NCBI RefSeq assembly: GCF_003473485.1
Contig: NC_053048.1
Location: forward strand, 39,180,755 to 39,244,754
Direction of reading: 5' to 3'
Source of the DNA: Medicago truncatula
Taxonomy: Eukaryota; Streptophyta; Magnoliopsida; Fabales; Fabaceae
DNA: 64,000 bases
A model generated the notes under the pieces. The model was not told the DNA's origin, searched no databases, and worked only from the letters and a program-made list of their open reading frames with translations. The position numbers and the translations under genes were made by a program. Shown piece after piece: positions 1-11,732 of this stretch. The stretch's first letter is position 1, and each line of letters starts with the position of its first letter.

Positions 1-1140
1 AAAAAAAATATTATGGTAGTTGGTTATATTTTTGCTTTATAATTAAGTTGATTTTTTTATGCAGGTTGTATTATAACTGGAAAAACCGACAACGGTTAAC
101 TGCCGCTGGATTTTTTAGTCATTTATTTATGTTTCTAAGACACGTCGAATGTCAGAACAGCAATTTTCTTGTGATTGAACAAAAGGAAGAGTTGTGATAT
201 TGTTATTCCTAATATGTGATATTGTTATTCCTAATCTTACAAGCCTTATATGATTGAAACTCAACCGATGATATATGAGCAGTTCATGAAATTTGAACTA
301 GATAGCGCAAAGGATTGTCAACAAAATGCTTTTTAATATTTGTTATCAAATAGTTTTTCAAATAACACACCTCTTTCAATATTTTACTGCTGCTAAAACT
401 ATTATCCATTCACCATTACTCAATTTTTATGCAGAAAATATGACAAAATCCAGCAGCGTAATAGTTGCACTGTAGCAGGTACACAAACTAAAGGGAAAAG
501 GTTGTTTTGGAATGAATAATTTAGTTGTGAGAAGTAGAAGGAAAGGGAGAGTAAACAATGGAATAGACTAGAGGAGTAGAAACCCCAGCATAAATTAATT
601 TAGTTGTGAGAAGTAGAAGGAAAGGGAGAGTAAACAGCAGTTACGTTGGGTGGTAAATCTCATGTGGCACAATAGATGCAAGTGTCTTCATAAACTATGT
701 TCATTAGCTATCAACCTCTCACTAAAACTCATTCGCTTATCTGGTATATCAATGAAATGAGAGCGGATTTACAACAATCTATATGTAAACGTTAATCATC
801 ATATCCCTCCTTTATATAATTGATAATTCATATACCTCCTTTATATAATTGATAATTCATATACTCTTGCTGATAAAATGAAATTTGCTTCGCTTCAATA
901 CTGTTATTTTCTCAGCATCCAAGTTATAGAGTTGTGTTATTCAATAAATAGGGCTACTTCGAGCAAAATAAAACCTATACAATTTCATTTTTGGCCCAAT
1001 AAATATACTGCAAATCAACCCAGGTATAGCAAGAGCACTAGGAAGTTATAGGAGACCATGTGTTGATTTGCACCAAAAAATATGCCCTTGATAACCGTCA
1101 AAAAGATCTACTACTTATATCTCAGAAAAGGACATGAGAT
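1..1140. other. Downstream flank of SUVH4 with short direct repeats
   Basis: I see no coding region here. The part nearest 1140 must hold the 3' UTR of the minus-strand SUVH4 gene. Three short direct repeats are visible: a 21-bp unit at 193-213 and 215-235; a 41-bp unit at 517-557 and 596-636 (period 79); and a unit of about 29 bp repeated at 806-864. No function is suggested. Confidence 0.6.
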
Positions 1141-4100
1141 TTAGAATAATCGCTTCCTGCAGCCTGTAGCTCCACAATAGCACGCCATTTGCTTTACCTT
1201 CCCATCAGAGTCCAGGACGCTATCAAGCGCATAGCCATAGTCATATGTCAGCTCCTGCAAGCAAACACAGATTTAAGACATTTGACAAAAAATAATACAA
1301 ACAACATTTCCCTCCCTCTATTTTCATATGTAAAAAAAGAAACCCTCCTAATTATGATCTCGCTCCAAATGGAATTAGAACGAGGGGCCACTGAAGGAAG
1401 AAAGCATTCTCACTGAATGGGGGATTATGTTTCTTAAAGGTAAAACTTCTCTAATTTAGAGGAACACAAAATATGAATTGGAGAAAAACTTTGGACCTCT
1501 TCTACTGAACTCCCAATAATTTGTAATTATTTTTGCCGTTTGGCAAAATAAATAATTTGTATAACATAATGTTGGGTAGGACCTAAAGAACTAAAATGAT
1601 TCATTTAAATGATATAGGATAAAATCATATTTAGACTACGTAAAATGTGTTACCTGTAAAGGGGGTATGTTGTCAGCGGCAAACAGCACCACTCGAGCCA
1701 ATCGCAAATCATGGTGTGTGCTCAAAACACATTGTACAAACAAATTAGGCTCACAACAATGGTTTATAAACCTAGCAACATTTCCAGTAGACCCTGCATC
1801 AATGCAAAACTCTGGTGCACTTTCAGAATCTTGGTCATCGTATTTTTCCAGCAAACTTGAAGCATATGCTACATTTTTTGACCGCCTCTGACAAAATTAA
1901 AATCAACCAAATAGACAAGACAAAAGTTCACAACACAAAAAAGAAAAACAGCCAATAAAATAGAACTACTGAAGGTTTCATAGAAATGAGTACCTCCCTT
2001 TGACCAAGCCCCTTGATTGTTTGCAAGCAATCTATCTCAAAAATATAGTTGTTTTCCAATACACTGTCTACGTCTTCAGTCCTACCAAGTATTCCAGTGT
2101 ACTCACAAACCGGTGCACCAGAAGGTATAAAATCCCAGGATCTAACAGCCCATCCTTTCTTTGCAGTACGGAAAACCTATGTAATAATTTGATTGAATAC
2201 TCAAACTCAACACTCCATTGTTTATAACTAATATTAATGTTCATGTAAGGAAATAAATAGTGTACAACCTCCAGACGATAGTGAAGTCCTCTTTGAGAAG
2301 TCCTATTCACACACTCAGGACCACAGCCACAATTGGGACCACATTCAAACACAACGTCTTTAGCTTCAATTAATCTGTCAATACATAAGAAAACATTAAT
2401 ATTGCAGCAAACATAATTTAAATAGCATCTCGCCGAAGTTTCTAACCTGCCACCATCTTTAGATACATAGGGAAATTCAGAGCCATTGCGCTTTGCACAT
2501 TCACAGGTGTTTGGATCAGTACATTTGTCTTTGCATTTGCATCCAGAGGCGCTCTCAGGAATTTTTACGCCTTTTGCAACCTTCAGAGACTTCAAATATG
2601 TGAAACCTATATAATATTAAAATATCAACCCAAAGTATGCACAAAGGGAAAATTTGCTTTCATAATACTCAGTACAATGGCAAAACAAATAGCTACCGAT
2701 CACAACATTAAATGGGAAAAGCTCAAGTACCACATTGACTAGTCCCTAGAGATGAAGCATGAAAAAGGTGAATATAGAATGAACATCAAAGCTAAGAGCT
2801 ACCCCGACAATGTGCTTAAACACATTAAATATATATCACACCTTAAACACATTAAAATAGCAGAAACAACTCACACCTTGACCCAAATAGTTGAAAGGGG
2901 TGGGAATAGGCTAGGCCGAGCTAGGCTTTGCAAGGCCTAAGCCTGGCCTGCCAATTTTTGATGAATGCATAGGCCTGGCTTGCGGCCTGTCATAGGCTTG
3001 CTTTTTAGGCCTAAGTCTGGCCTTCTGAAAGCCTATACGGCCTGCTAGCCTGTTTAAAAGCCTATATCATATAAACATTTTTAAATAAGCAATGTGATCT
3101 AAGTTTAAACAAACTAGCAAACTAATATATCAATTGGATTAAACTCTCTTTTGATAATCAACATGAGATTTTAGGAAAGTTGACTATATATTGTTCCATA
3201 TTTCAATTCTAGTTTATAATAAAACATTTAAATATGCAAAAAATTAATGTATACTAATAAGCTTAAATTACTATAAAAGTTAACAAATTTTTATTTTGAT
3301 TCAAAGTAAAAAATATAATATAATAATATTATTCATTTGTACTTAAATAGGCCGGCAAAATAGGCCTAAGAGGCTTTTTGAATGGCCTGTGGCCTGGCCT
3401 TTTAAGCTAAATGGGCTTCTAAACAAGCCTAGGCCTTCTCTATTTAAGAAAAAAGTCAGGTCTGGCCTAGCCTGTCATAGGCTAGGCCATAGGCTCCTGT
3501 AGGCCGGCATGGCCTATTCCCATCCCTTGAAATGATGTCCAAGGGCTACCATGATAACGATTACACACAGTAAAAGTATATCCCATCACTTAACATAGCA
3601 GAAAAACTCACACATGGACTCAATAATTAGAAATCCTGGGAAGAACCAGGGTGTATAAAAACACAAGCAGCCCATCAACCCAAACAGCAGGGAAATCAAA
3701 CAAAAACCACAAACTCAACTTGCCTGGGGGCGGCGGAACAGGTGGGTCATCAACCAAATTTGTAGCTGGAATGGGCACAGCTTCCTGACCGTTAGTGATA
3801 TCATCACATATCAACCTAAGCAAAGTGAAGCAAGGATGTAAGGACTAAGGAATATATAATCAGGATAAACTATATAAATATTCAATTTACAAAATTAATT
3901 ACCCTCGTATTTCTGCTGTAGACTGAGGTACACGTCCCATTGTGAAATAAACCTGTAATCAAAGGAAAATAAGCTAAAACCCTTCAAAGAATACTTCAGA
4001 CAACAAAATCAACCAAAAGGAAACAGGTGAAACAAATCTGTAGAAATTAAGATAAAGAGAACCGTAATCTGTAAGCCAAACTTTTCTGTTTAAAGAATAT

Positions 4101-7100
4101 GTAAAACAACATACTAATGTGTGGTAATCATCAATAAAAACACAAGCCAGTTATAAAAACCAATCTCATTCAGTTAATACAACATCTAAATATTTGTATA
4201 TCTTCAATGAAATTATTGATAAAAACAGTCAATGGAAATACAGGTCAATTATAAAAACCAAACTTTCAATGAAATTATATAAATTATAGAAATTAAGATA
4301 AAGAGAACCGTAATCTGTAAGCCAAACTTTTCTGTTTAAAGAATATGTAAAACAACATACTAATGTGTGGTAATCATCAATAAAAACACAAGCCAGTTAT
4401 AAAAACCAATCTCATTCAGTTAATACAACATCTAAATATTTGTATATCTTCAATGAAATTATTGATAAAAACAGTCAATGGAAATACAGGTCAATTATAA
4501 AAACCAAACTTTCAGTACACACAACATCTAAATATTTGTCATCTTCAACATATTTCCAATTCCAAAAATAAAGGGGTAAAAACAAAGTATGGGGAACCAA
4601 AATGAACAAGACAACATGGGAGTTATAAGACGACGAGAGATGGGTATAGAAAGTCTAATATTTGCAATAAAACATGGTAGGAAGCAAAAAAAATACACAA
4701 GTAAAATTATTATCAAACCTGATTTGTTGTTAAAGTAGGCTGTCCTTCAACCCTCCTGAGACGAAACTTGTATACTGTGAAGCCAGATATTCCCTTCTCT
4801 GCCCAATAGCGGTCAACCTGCAAAACCGGCACTAAATTTTTAAGTGTAGAATTATTGTTGTTGATCAGATAATCGAAGGAGTAAAGGTAAAAAAAAATAG
4901 TAATAATACATGTGCATGAAATTATCACAAGCATAGCCTTCAATTTTCAATCAACAACTATTACCCAACATTTGAACGCTAATGCAAGCAGTCTCAATTT
5001 ACAGGGGTGTCAAATTACCATTATAGAAACACAAAAGGTAAAGTAAAAGATAAAAATGTAAAAGACAGGAAATACATTGGTTTTATGAGGGCAACACATA
5101 TTTTGTTAAAAATTGATAAGATAGAAACCATATTTAAAATATTAAGATTCAATATTTTAAGCTGTCTTTATAAACACATTTGCTAAAGGAGCAGATTATT
5201 ATGCCTGTTGGAAACATATTTAAGTAAAGTCGTCAAAGATATTACCTTGTACAAGCCATCATATGTATAGACTTTACGAGTGTAACTGCTACGTGAGTCA
5301 TGACCTCGAATCACCCTTACTGGCACCTTTTGATCCCAGCAGTTCTACAATTGAGTTCAAATCATGTTAGATGTGCCTTTGTAAATCAATTAGAGTACTA
5401 TGGTTTTAGAGAGAGGAGTTGTGCTAAAAAGCATGAGTATGTGAATACAAAAGTAAGGTTCAATGGTGGATTATTTCTACTTTTGTGTATTAAAACTGAA
5501 TAGGGAGGGATTTAATTTGATCAAGAATATAAAATTATGAATTGTTGGTACCATTTGGCACGGATAGAATAATGATTGTCATTATCTCTGCCATAGTTTT
5601 AAAACCCGGCTCGGACCGGTCGAACGTGAACCATTGGTATGGCAGGTTTGAGTGGCAAGTTGGATCGGTCATTTAATTAAACTGGTGTGAACCGGCGTGA
5701 ATTGGGGAAAACCGGTAACTCGGCCGGTTTACAGAACCGGACCGAGTCTGTCAATATTTACAAAAAAAAAATAAAAAATGTAGGCGGAACAAATAGTTTA
5801 ACACTTCATCGTCTTCAGTTAGCCACTGCCATGCTAGGTTTTGCATTTAAAGGTATCGATTCACTGTATTTCTTTTGAAGGAGGAGGTAGAAGATGACTA
5901 GTTACTACTGAAATAGGAAGAAAAAACAGGATTAGAAAGGCATCAGCGTTTCTGTGAAGAGATAATAAAGAGCCAGATATAGTCTGTTCATTTTATAGAA
6001 ATAACCAGCACTAAGTGAAAACTGAAATCTTCAAAACTTGGAATAATAAGTGAGTGATATGGATTATTTGGGGAAGTGGTTTTCATTCTTCTAGGCGGTG
6101 GGATGACATTGGACACTGTGTGGCATAAATGATATACAGAAAAAGAATAGTCTGTAGCTATGTATTGTTATTGGTTAGTGTACAGCATTAAAGAATAGTA
6201 AAATACAGTACATTTTAAATTGGACGAACTCATATACGAAGAGTTGTAGAATATATGACTATATTCTAAAATATTTTAAGCGGCTTGCAAGGGTGTTGAT
6301 TCCTAAAAAATAACATTATGCTTGACTAATAACAAAATGAATTGGAAAAGATATGGGAAGTGGTTGCTTCCAATGAGATCACACAGCTGGTTCTGGATCA
6401 TACCCAACAAAACCAGTGGGTAACCGTGATAGGGAGGAAGAAGCAGGTAAAGGGAGCAGAGGAGATAGCCAAGCTAACAAGGTTGGGGTACCGAGCAGTG
6501 AGCAGGATGCAGGGCATGCAAGAGGGGGTGACAATACATCAATACTAAGTTTCCCTCTTTGTACTATTATACCAAACCGAATAATACACCTAAATATTTC
6601 CCACAAACCAAAAATAAGTGTTGATCATGTAGATAGCATAACTAAGAACCAACTTTATCACTAAGAAAGCAAGGAATTACTGATAATATTCACAAATGCA
6701 TAGAGCAACCATTTAAATGCATACCTTGAGTGCTAAATTACCCCGCTCCAACTTTTGATCTTGAATTTGACGCTTATTACCGGTCAAATTATGCCCACCT
6801 TGACCAGTGTACACAACATCCTCAGCATTATCCAGATCATCTTCATACATGCCTGAAATAACAATTGCCACAGCAACTGGGAGTTTGAGCTTGGGGTACT
6901 GCAACAACAAAAGAGAAAAGGGGAAAAAAGAAAGAGGTTTATAAGAAACATTATGGTCAAAAACCTATTAATAATGATCATATGATTTGTGCAGAAAAAT
7001 GATGATCATATGCTCGTTAGAGATCTTTTGGTTTTAAAAATTAGGCTACTTTGTAAAAACAGGGAACCAAGAAGTTGAATTACCGTTTTGGAATAAGATT

Positions 7101-9238
7101 GGCCGATAAAATCAATGCCATTTAACCAGTGGCTATGAAAACCAACTGCAACCATTTCAGCACGAGAATAGAACTGATATCCAACCTCAATGCCTTCAAT
7201 CAAGAGAAATTAAAAACACTAAATAAGAACAAATGGCACATTAATTATTGAGGAAACATGTAACTGTCTTATTATAAAAGATACAGCATCAGCGTTGAGA
7301 CAAGGAAATCACGTCAACTATGCTATAAAATTTCAAAAATATAAATATAAATGCAACACAGGATGAGCTACAAACCTGGAATGCTGCCAATTCTTTTGTC
7401 AGGGTACAGTATCTCCTTATTTTGCATCATCTGTCAGACCTCCAATATGAAGACAGTGTTAAAAGAAGACAAGTGTAGATACAACTAAACAAACTATGAT
7501 TCTGGCTTTGGATTATTTTGAAAAAATAACACACTTTTGATAAATACTTAATAAACATTAAATTTAATCATTTCACCAATATCAATTGTTACCAAATCAA
7601 TAAATTGTATCTTACATACATTATCAACAAAAAAAAAAATCACTTGTAGCTCTTAGTATATATCATGTCTTTGAGACAAATAGTCATGATTCTACTCAAA
7701 GAAAATGAAATCGGTGAATTTTCACTTGCCTTGGTTATGGCTTTCAGATCAGGTCGCTTGGCAGAGTGTTGTTTTTCTTTAGGTTCTGCATCTTTCTACA
7801 CAGGATGAAACATAAAGTTTTGTAAGTACTGCATAACGATTTATTTAAACAAACAAAAAAAATCAGTAAAGCAGCTCAAGCCTAATCCTCAGCATACAAC
7901 AAGAGTGGCTAATGTGTGACATTGAAACACCCTAGGCACTGTTTTGACAAACATCTTATTTTAAGCTTATAACATAAGTGCTTATAAAAAAAACTATTTC
8001 CGTAGCTAAAGATAAAATGTAGTTAAATTGATTTTGAATAACTTATAAGCTGTCTTGAATTAATTATAAAAATAAGATAAAAACAGTTTATGAGCATGTC
8101 ATAAGTTGTTTTAATAAGTTAACTCAAATAAGAGTATTCAAACAGACCCTAATAACAAAAGCAACAACTTCCACACCTCCCCACCCCCAACTGCAGAGCG
8201 CTTTACCTTAGTGGACTTCTTCCCAGGAGATTTTTTAGGAGATTTCTTCTCAGGAGATTTTTTAGGAGATTTCTTTTTAGAAGCAGATTTCTTTCCACCA
8301 CCTCTCTTCTCAATTTCAGCGTTATCTTTAGCAACCCTCGCCTCCTCCTCCTGTACATTCCAAAGATATATTACTGCAACCAATTAATAACGAAAGGAAC
8401 AGAAGAGAGACACAAAACCCTGGTTGAATAAACAACTAATTCACAGCTTATAGCACAATGGCTTATCATGAGAAAACCTTATGTATAATTTATAAGCTAT
8501 TTGAGATATTTAAAATGAAATAATTTATAAGCTTTAAACTGTTTTCATATGTTCTCACAAAACGTATACCAAAAGATAAGCTCAAATAAACTAATCCAAA
8601 CAAACCCTATATGAAAATCATAAAGAACAGAAAAAGAAAGAAACCTTTACCTGAACCAAATGAAGATAGTGCTTGTTAAAAGTCCTAATAGTCTCCTTCA
8701 CCTTCGCCGTTGAGCTCTTATCACTCAATGCACCGCCAGCATTTTCAGTTTCAGCAGCCATTTTCTCATTCCAAACCTCCATCAGCTCACGTTTTTCATC
8801 CGACGCAGATTTCCTCTTCTTCGTCGGTTTTCCCTCAACAACAACATCTTCCTTCTTCTTCTCCGTCGTCTCTTTCTCCTCAACAACCTCCTTAACCACA
8901 CTCTCCCTACTAGGACTTCTCCTCACACGCTTCCTCGACTTCACCGGTGAAACCTCAACCTCGTCGGATTTCTCTTCAGCTTCTACCCCCTCAGCTTTCC
9001 GGCGAAGCTGAATCTCTTCAACCTCTTTCTGCTTAGCTTGAATCCTCGAACTCGATCTCCGTTGCAACGACATTGGTGTCACCTCCGTCGTCGTAGCATC
9101 CTTAGATTCATCTCTCAGCTTCTTTCCACCGTATTTCACCTTAATCTTCACCTTAGGAGTCATTGAAACCTTCAAAAGCTTCGGAACAACACAATCATTC
9201 GCAACGGAATCGCGAATCTCCAACGATTGAGCCACCAT
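1141..9238 (-). CDS. SUVH4: SUVH4/KRYPTONITE-type histone H3K9 methyltransferase (SRA + pre-SET + SET + post-SET)
   Basis: Predicted to methylate histone H3 lysine 9 in the nucleus and to couple it to non-CG DNA methylation through its SRA domain. Coding exons, in order: 9238-8651, 8350-8207, 7795-7730, 7430-7376, 7193-7084, 6898-6725, 5344-5246, 4817-4719, 3952-3903, 3815-3724, 2606-2447, 2374-2269, 2176-1994, 1887-1654, 1254-1141; 757 residues. The N-terminus is Lys/Glu-rich with an SPKK-like stretch (about 216-244). The SRA domain (about 285-445) contains YTGQGGHNLTGNKRQ. The pre-SET domain (about 493-581) has all nine cysteines. The SET domain has ELTYDYG (721-727), and post-SET C745/C747/C752 lie near the C-terminus. 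The NHSC motif reads NHCC (684-687). The start is the ATG at 9238, just after a 5'-UTR intron (about 9335-9245). Introns after exons 3 and 10 use GC donors. It is longer than Arabidopsis SUVH4 (about 624 residues, from memory), mainly at the N-terminus. Confidence 0.95.
2891..3532. repeat. MITE with GGGGTGGGAATAGGC inverted ends (SUVH4 intron)
   Basis: A 630-bp element (2897-3526) has inverted ends GGGGTGGGAATAGGC and GCCTATTCCCATCCC. Subterminal GGCC/TAGGC-rich arms flank an AT-rich core. The sequence TTGAAA lies directly outside both ends (2891-2896 and 3527-3532) and is probably the target-site duplication. There is no coding capacity. It lies in the SUVH4 intron between exons 3815-3724 and 2606-2447. 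Confidence 0.8.
4041..4514. repeat. Intronic tandem duplication, 228 bp x 2
   Basis: Positions 4041-4268 and 4287-4514 read identically by eye, offset by 246 bp with an 18-bp spacer. The duplication lies inside the SUVH4 intron between exons 4817-4719 and 3952-3903. The lack of divergence suggests it is recent or, less likely, an assembly artefact. Confidence 0.85.
5595..5765. repeat. AACCGG/CCGGTT-rich palindromic element
   Basis: GC-rich arms with repeated ACCGG, GGACCG and CCGGTTT words face each other: CTCGGACCGG near 5610 and CCGGACCGAG near 5740. This resembles a degenerate foldback/MITE family of plants. It lies in the intron between SUVH4 exons 6898-6725 and 5344-5246. The boundaries are approximate. 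Confidence 0.45.
7930..8152. repeat. AT-rich MITE-like element with GTTTGA/TCAAAC ends
   Basis: This SUVH4 intron segment starts near CACTGTTTTGACAAAC and ends near ATTCAAACAGACCC. Inside are inverted copies of AAGCTTATAA/TTATAAGCTG and TAAGTGCTTAT words. The same word set recurs at 8440-8607 and 25836-26066, so I read all three as one MITE family. I found no clean target duplication. Confidence 0.5.
8440..8607. repeat. Second AT-rich MITE-like element in SUVH4
   Basis: It contains CAGCTTATAGCACAATGGCTTAT and, near its end, AAGCTCAAATAAACTAATCC followed by AAACAAACCC. These are the subterminal words of the elements at 7930-8152 and 25836-26066. It lies in the intron between SUVH4 coding exons 1 and 2. 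The boundaries are approximate. Confidence 0.45.
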
Positions 9239-9440
9239 GTGAACCTGCACAACAAAAATCAAAACCGATTAACATAATGCTAGTGAAATCATAGATTCAA
9301 AGATGAAAAAACGCTTGAGATTGAAGAAAATTTACAGCAGAAAATGGTATTCTGAAAGGTTTCTAGGGTTTGAACTTTGAAGAGAGAGAAAGAGTGTGAG
9401 AGAAAATGAAGAGAAGAGTTTTTTGTTTCTTCTCGTGAAA
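9239..9440 (-). other. SUVH4 5' UTR with intron
   Basis: Reading the minus strand, CTGCT|GTAAAT near 9335 fits a donor and TTGTGCAG|GTTCAC at 9248-9244 fits an acceptor. The first exon would therefore be purely untranslated, with the ATG six bases after the acceptor. A GA-rich stretch at about 9375-9430 is consistent with a plant 5' UTR. The transcription start cannot be placed. Confidence 0.6.
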
Positions 9441-11159
9441 GTGTGATGATGAAAATGATGATGCTAACTAATATTAATAGCTCCACTCTCAAGGTTTTCA
9501 AGGAAGCGCCATGCCGAATTTTCGGGAATTTACTTTTCGTACTATTTTTTATTTTTATTTTTATTTTACGAATTTTTCGGGATTTGTCTTTTTCCTATTC
9601 GCGTTCCCGCTTCGTTTATTTTGATCTCCTATTCTCGCGGTACTACCAAAAAGTAACTATGACAAATCATTCACTGCTTCGCGTTATCATGTGGTTGAGT
9701 TAGGTAACTTATTGGCTTGTTTCTATTGGATTGTTTTTAAAATGTGATAATATGATTTCATCTTTGTGGTTTATTTAGTACCGTTAGGATGCTTTTGACC
9801 GTCTGATTAGATTTGATGGCTCATTTATTGCTACAGTGGATTATTTATCTTTGATTGCACATTTAGCGTGTTCGTCTCATATGATCCAAATGCAATAAAT
9901 TTTAACTTGTTTCATGGACTGTTGGAAGCTTAACGCTATCGAAGAATGAGATAGAAACGGGAAAGCCACTGATTAATAATCTTTTTTATCGCTTTTTTTT
10001 TTTTTTTTTCAGTTTTAGTTCTACTTTCTATTTTCAACTTCATAAATGCAAAAAAGTGACAGTTTTAGACATACTCCTATCGAAAACTGTCATTATTCCT
10101 TATTTATTTACATAGGGGTAGGTCTAAAACTGTCATTTCTCTGCGTTTTTAGAGTTGAAAATAGGAGGAAGGACTAAAACTACAAAAAAATATATATAGT
10201 TGACAATTTTGTTTGATTTGAAGGAGACGTGATCATTTTCGTGAGCTTATCGAAATGTGATGACCAAAAATGTGATTCAGCCTTAATAATTACAAGTGAC
10301 GCTAAACTATTTCCTATTAGTACCTTGACAAGTTTTACTCATTAAACAAATTGATAGGGTAGTTAAGGTATATAAATCTATATTTGGCATTTTAAGTTTC
10401 ATTTAATTAATTATGTATATAATTTATGTTGGGATCACATACATTTTTAAATGAATGAACCTAAAAAGTTAATTTTGCTTATAATTGGTAATAGAAGGAG
10501 TAACTACTTAGTATTTGAATTTATAGTAGTGTTTAAGCATATCAAGTATTCCCCTCCTTACTAAATTATAGTAAGTTGTGCATGCATTTATTAAAAATGT
10601 AATTAATTTTGTATGAAAAATAAATATTATGGGTTGTTTTACAAAAATATCTTTAATAAATTGTATGAAAAAAAAAAGTAATGAATAGTTGAGGATGTAT
10701 CAGAAAAAGTAAAATTAATGTTTTCGGAACCGAACCAATGGAACAACCACAAAAATCAAAAACTGCAAAGGTTCAGGTGTATTCGGACCATTTTTCATTT
10801 AACGATATGGTTTTTATTTTACAAATCGAACTAAACCGCTATGTAAGAGAAACGCTAATTAAATTTATGTCACCCCAACCTAGTAGTCATATTCAATAGA
10901 AATTTTTTTACAATAACATATTTTTGTCATAAAAGTTGTATCAAATAGTTGTTCAAATATCATTGCTCTTAAAAAATTTGTATATTTAATATTCAAACAA
11001 ATTCAATTGTTGGCACTGGTTTGTTTTGACCCATTTATTTTATGTCATTCTTGCAAAAGAGTTTGGTTATTCGATACAATTGGTTGATTAAAAAAATCTA
11101 ACATAAACAATTCATGAAACATGTTTGCAAATTTTATTTAGATTGTATTATTACATCAT
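9441..11159. other. Intergenic region between SUVH4 and the CLE cluster
   Basis: I see no gene. It holds the SUVH4 promoter side, one foldback MITE (10010-10184), degenerate Stowaway-like sequence around 10550-10720, and a decayed GGTTCGG-type stretch around 10730-10850. The rest is AT-rich without recognisable structure. Confidence 0.6.
10010..10184. repeat. Foldback MITE
   Basis: The two halves are imperfect inverted repeats of about 70 bp. The left arm begins CAGTTTTAGTTCTACTTTCT and continues through TATTTTCAACTT and GACAGTTTTAGAC. The right arm carries GTCTAAAACTGTC, AGTTGAAAATA and GGACTAAAACT. It has no coding capacity and the exact ends are unclear. Confidence 0.75.
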
Positions 11160-11732
11160 TCACCGGTGATATAGATTATGACCTTGTGAACTATCTCTAG
11201 TAATATGATAAATAGTCTAAGGTTGTAAGAAACGGTGGTGGTATGGATTTGGACCTCTTGGACTAAATCTTGCAATATGATAGGCATTCCCATGTTGTAA
11301 GAAATTGTGGCATGGATCAAGGCCTCCTGGACTCGGTCTTGAAATACGATGAACATTCTCGAGTTGTAAGCAATTGTGGTGGTGTGGATCGGGACCTCCT
11401 GGACTCAACCTTGCAATACGATGAACATTCTCAGGTCGTAAGGAATTGTGGTGGTGTGGATCGGGGCCTCCTGGACTCAATCTTGCAATATGATGAACAT
11501 TCTCAGATAGCAAGAAATTGTGGTGGTGTGGATCGGGGCCTCCTGGACTCAACCTTGCAATACGATGAACATTCTCGGGTCGTAAGGAATTGTGGTGGTG
11601 TGGATCGGGGCCTCCTGGACTCAGTCTTGCAATACGATGAACATTCTCAGATTGTAAGGATCTAAGGTGGTATGGATCGGGGACTCCTGGACTTAGTCTT
11701 GTAGTACGATAAACATTCTCAAATTGCAAGAA
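11160..11732 (-). repeat. 72-bp tandem repeat array encoding CLE units
   Basis: About eight units of 72 bp, each coding for roughly LxxENVHRIA followed by a CLE motif. The middle four are almost identical in DNA, and divergence grows toward both ends. The last unit (11216-11160) lies after the TAG stop and still encodes a recognisable but degraded copy (TIYHITRDSSQGHNLYHR) before its own TGA. Confidence 0.92.

Noticed and set aside
6342..6664. Overlapping frames on both strands (68, 75 and 82 codons)
   Set aside because: They lie within a SUVH4 intron, conflict with each other and show no domain. At most this is an old transposon scrap.
8673..9011. 112-codon plus-strand frame, Ser/Phe-rich
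   Set aside because: Antisense of the Lys/Glu-rich first coding exon of SUVH4.
11270..11665. Long plus-strand frame (131 codons) with repeated YDEHSRVV and NCGGVDRGLLDS
   Set aside because: It is the antisense shadow of the 72-bp CLE array. A 72-bp period keeps every frame open, and the repetition comes from the minus-strand gene, which has a signal peptide and family homology.
11160..11732. CRISPR-like array
   Set aside because: The direct repeats have no unique spacers and encode CLE units; the host is a plant.
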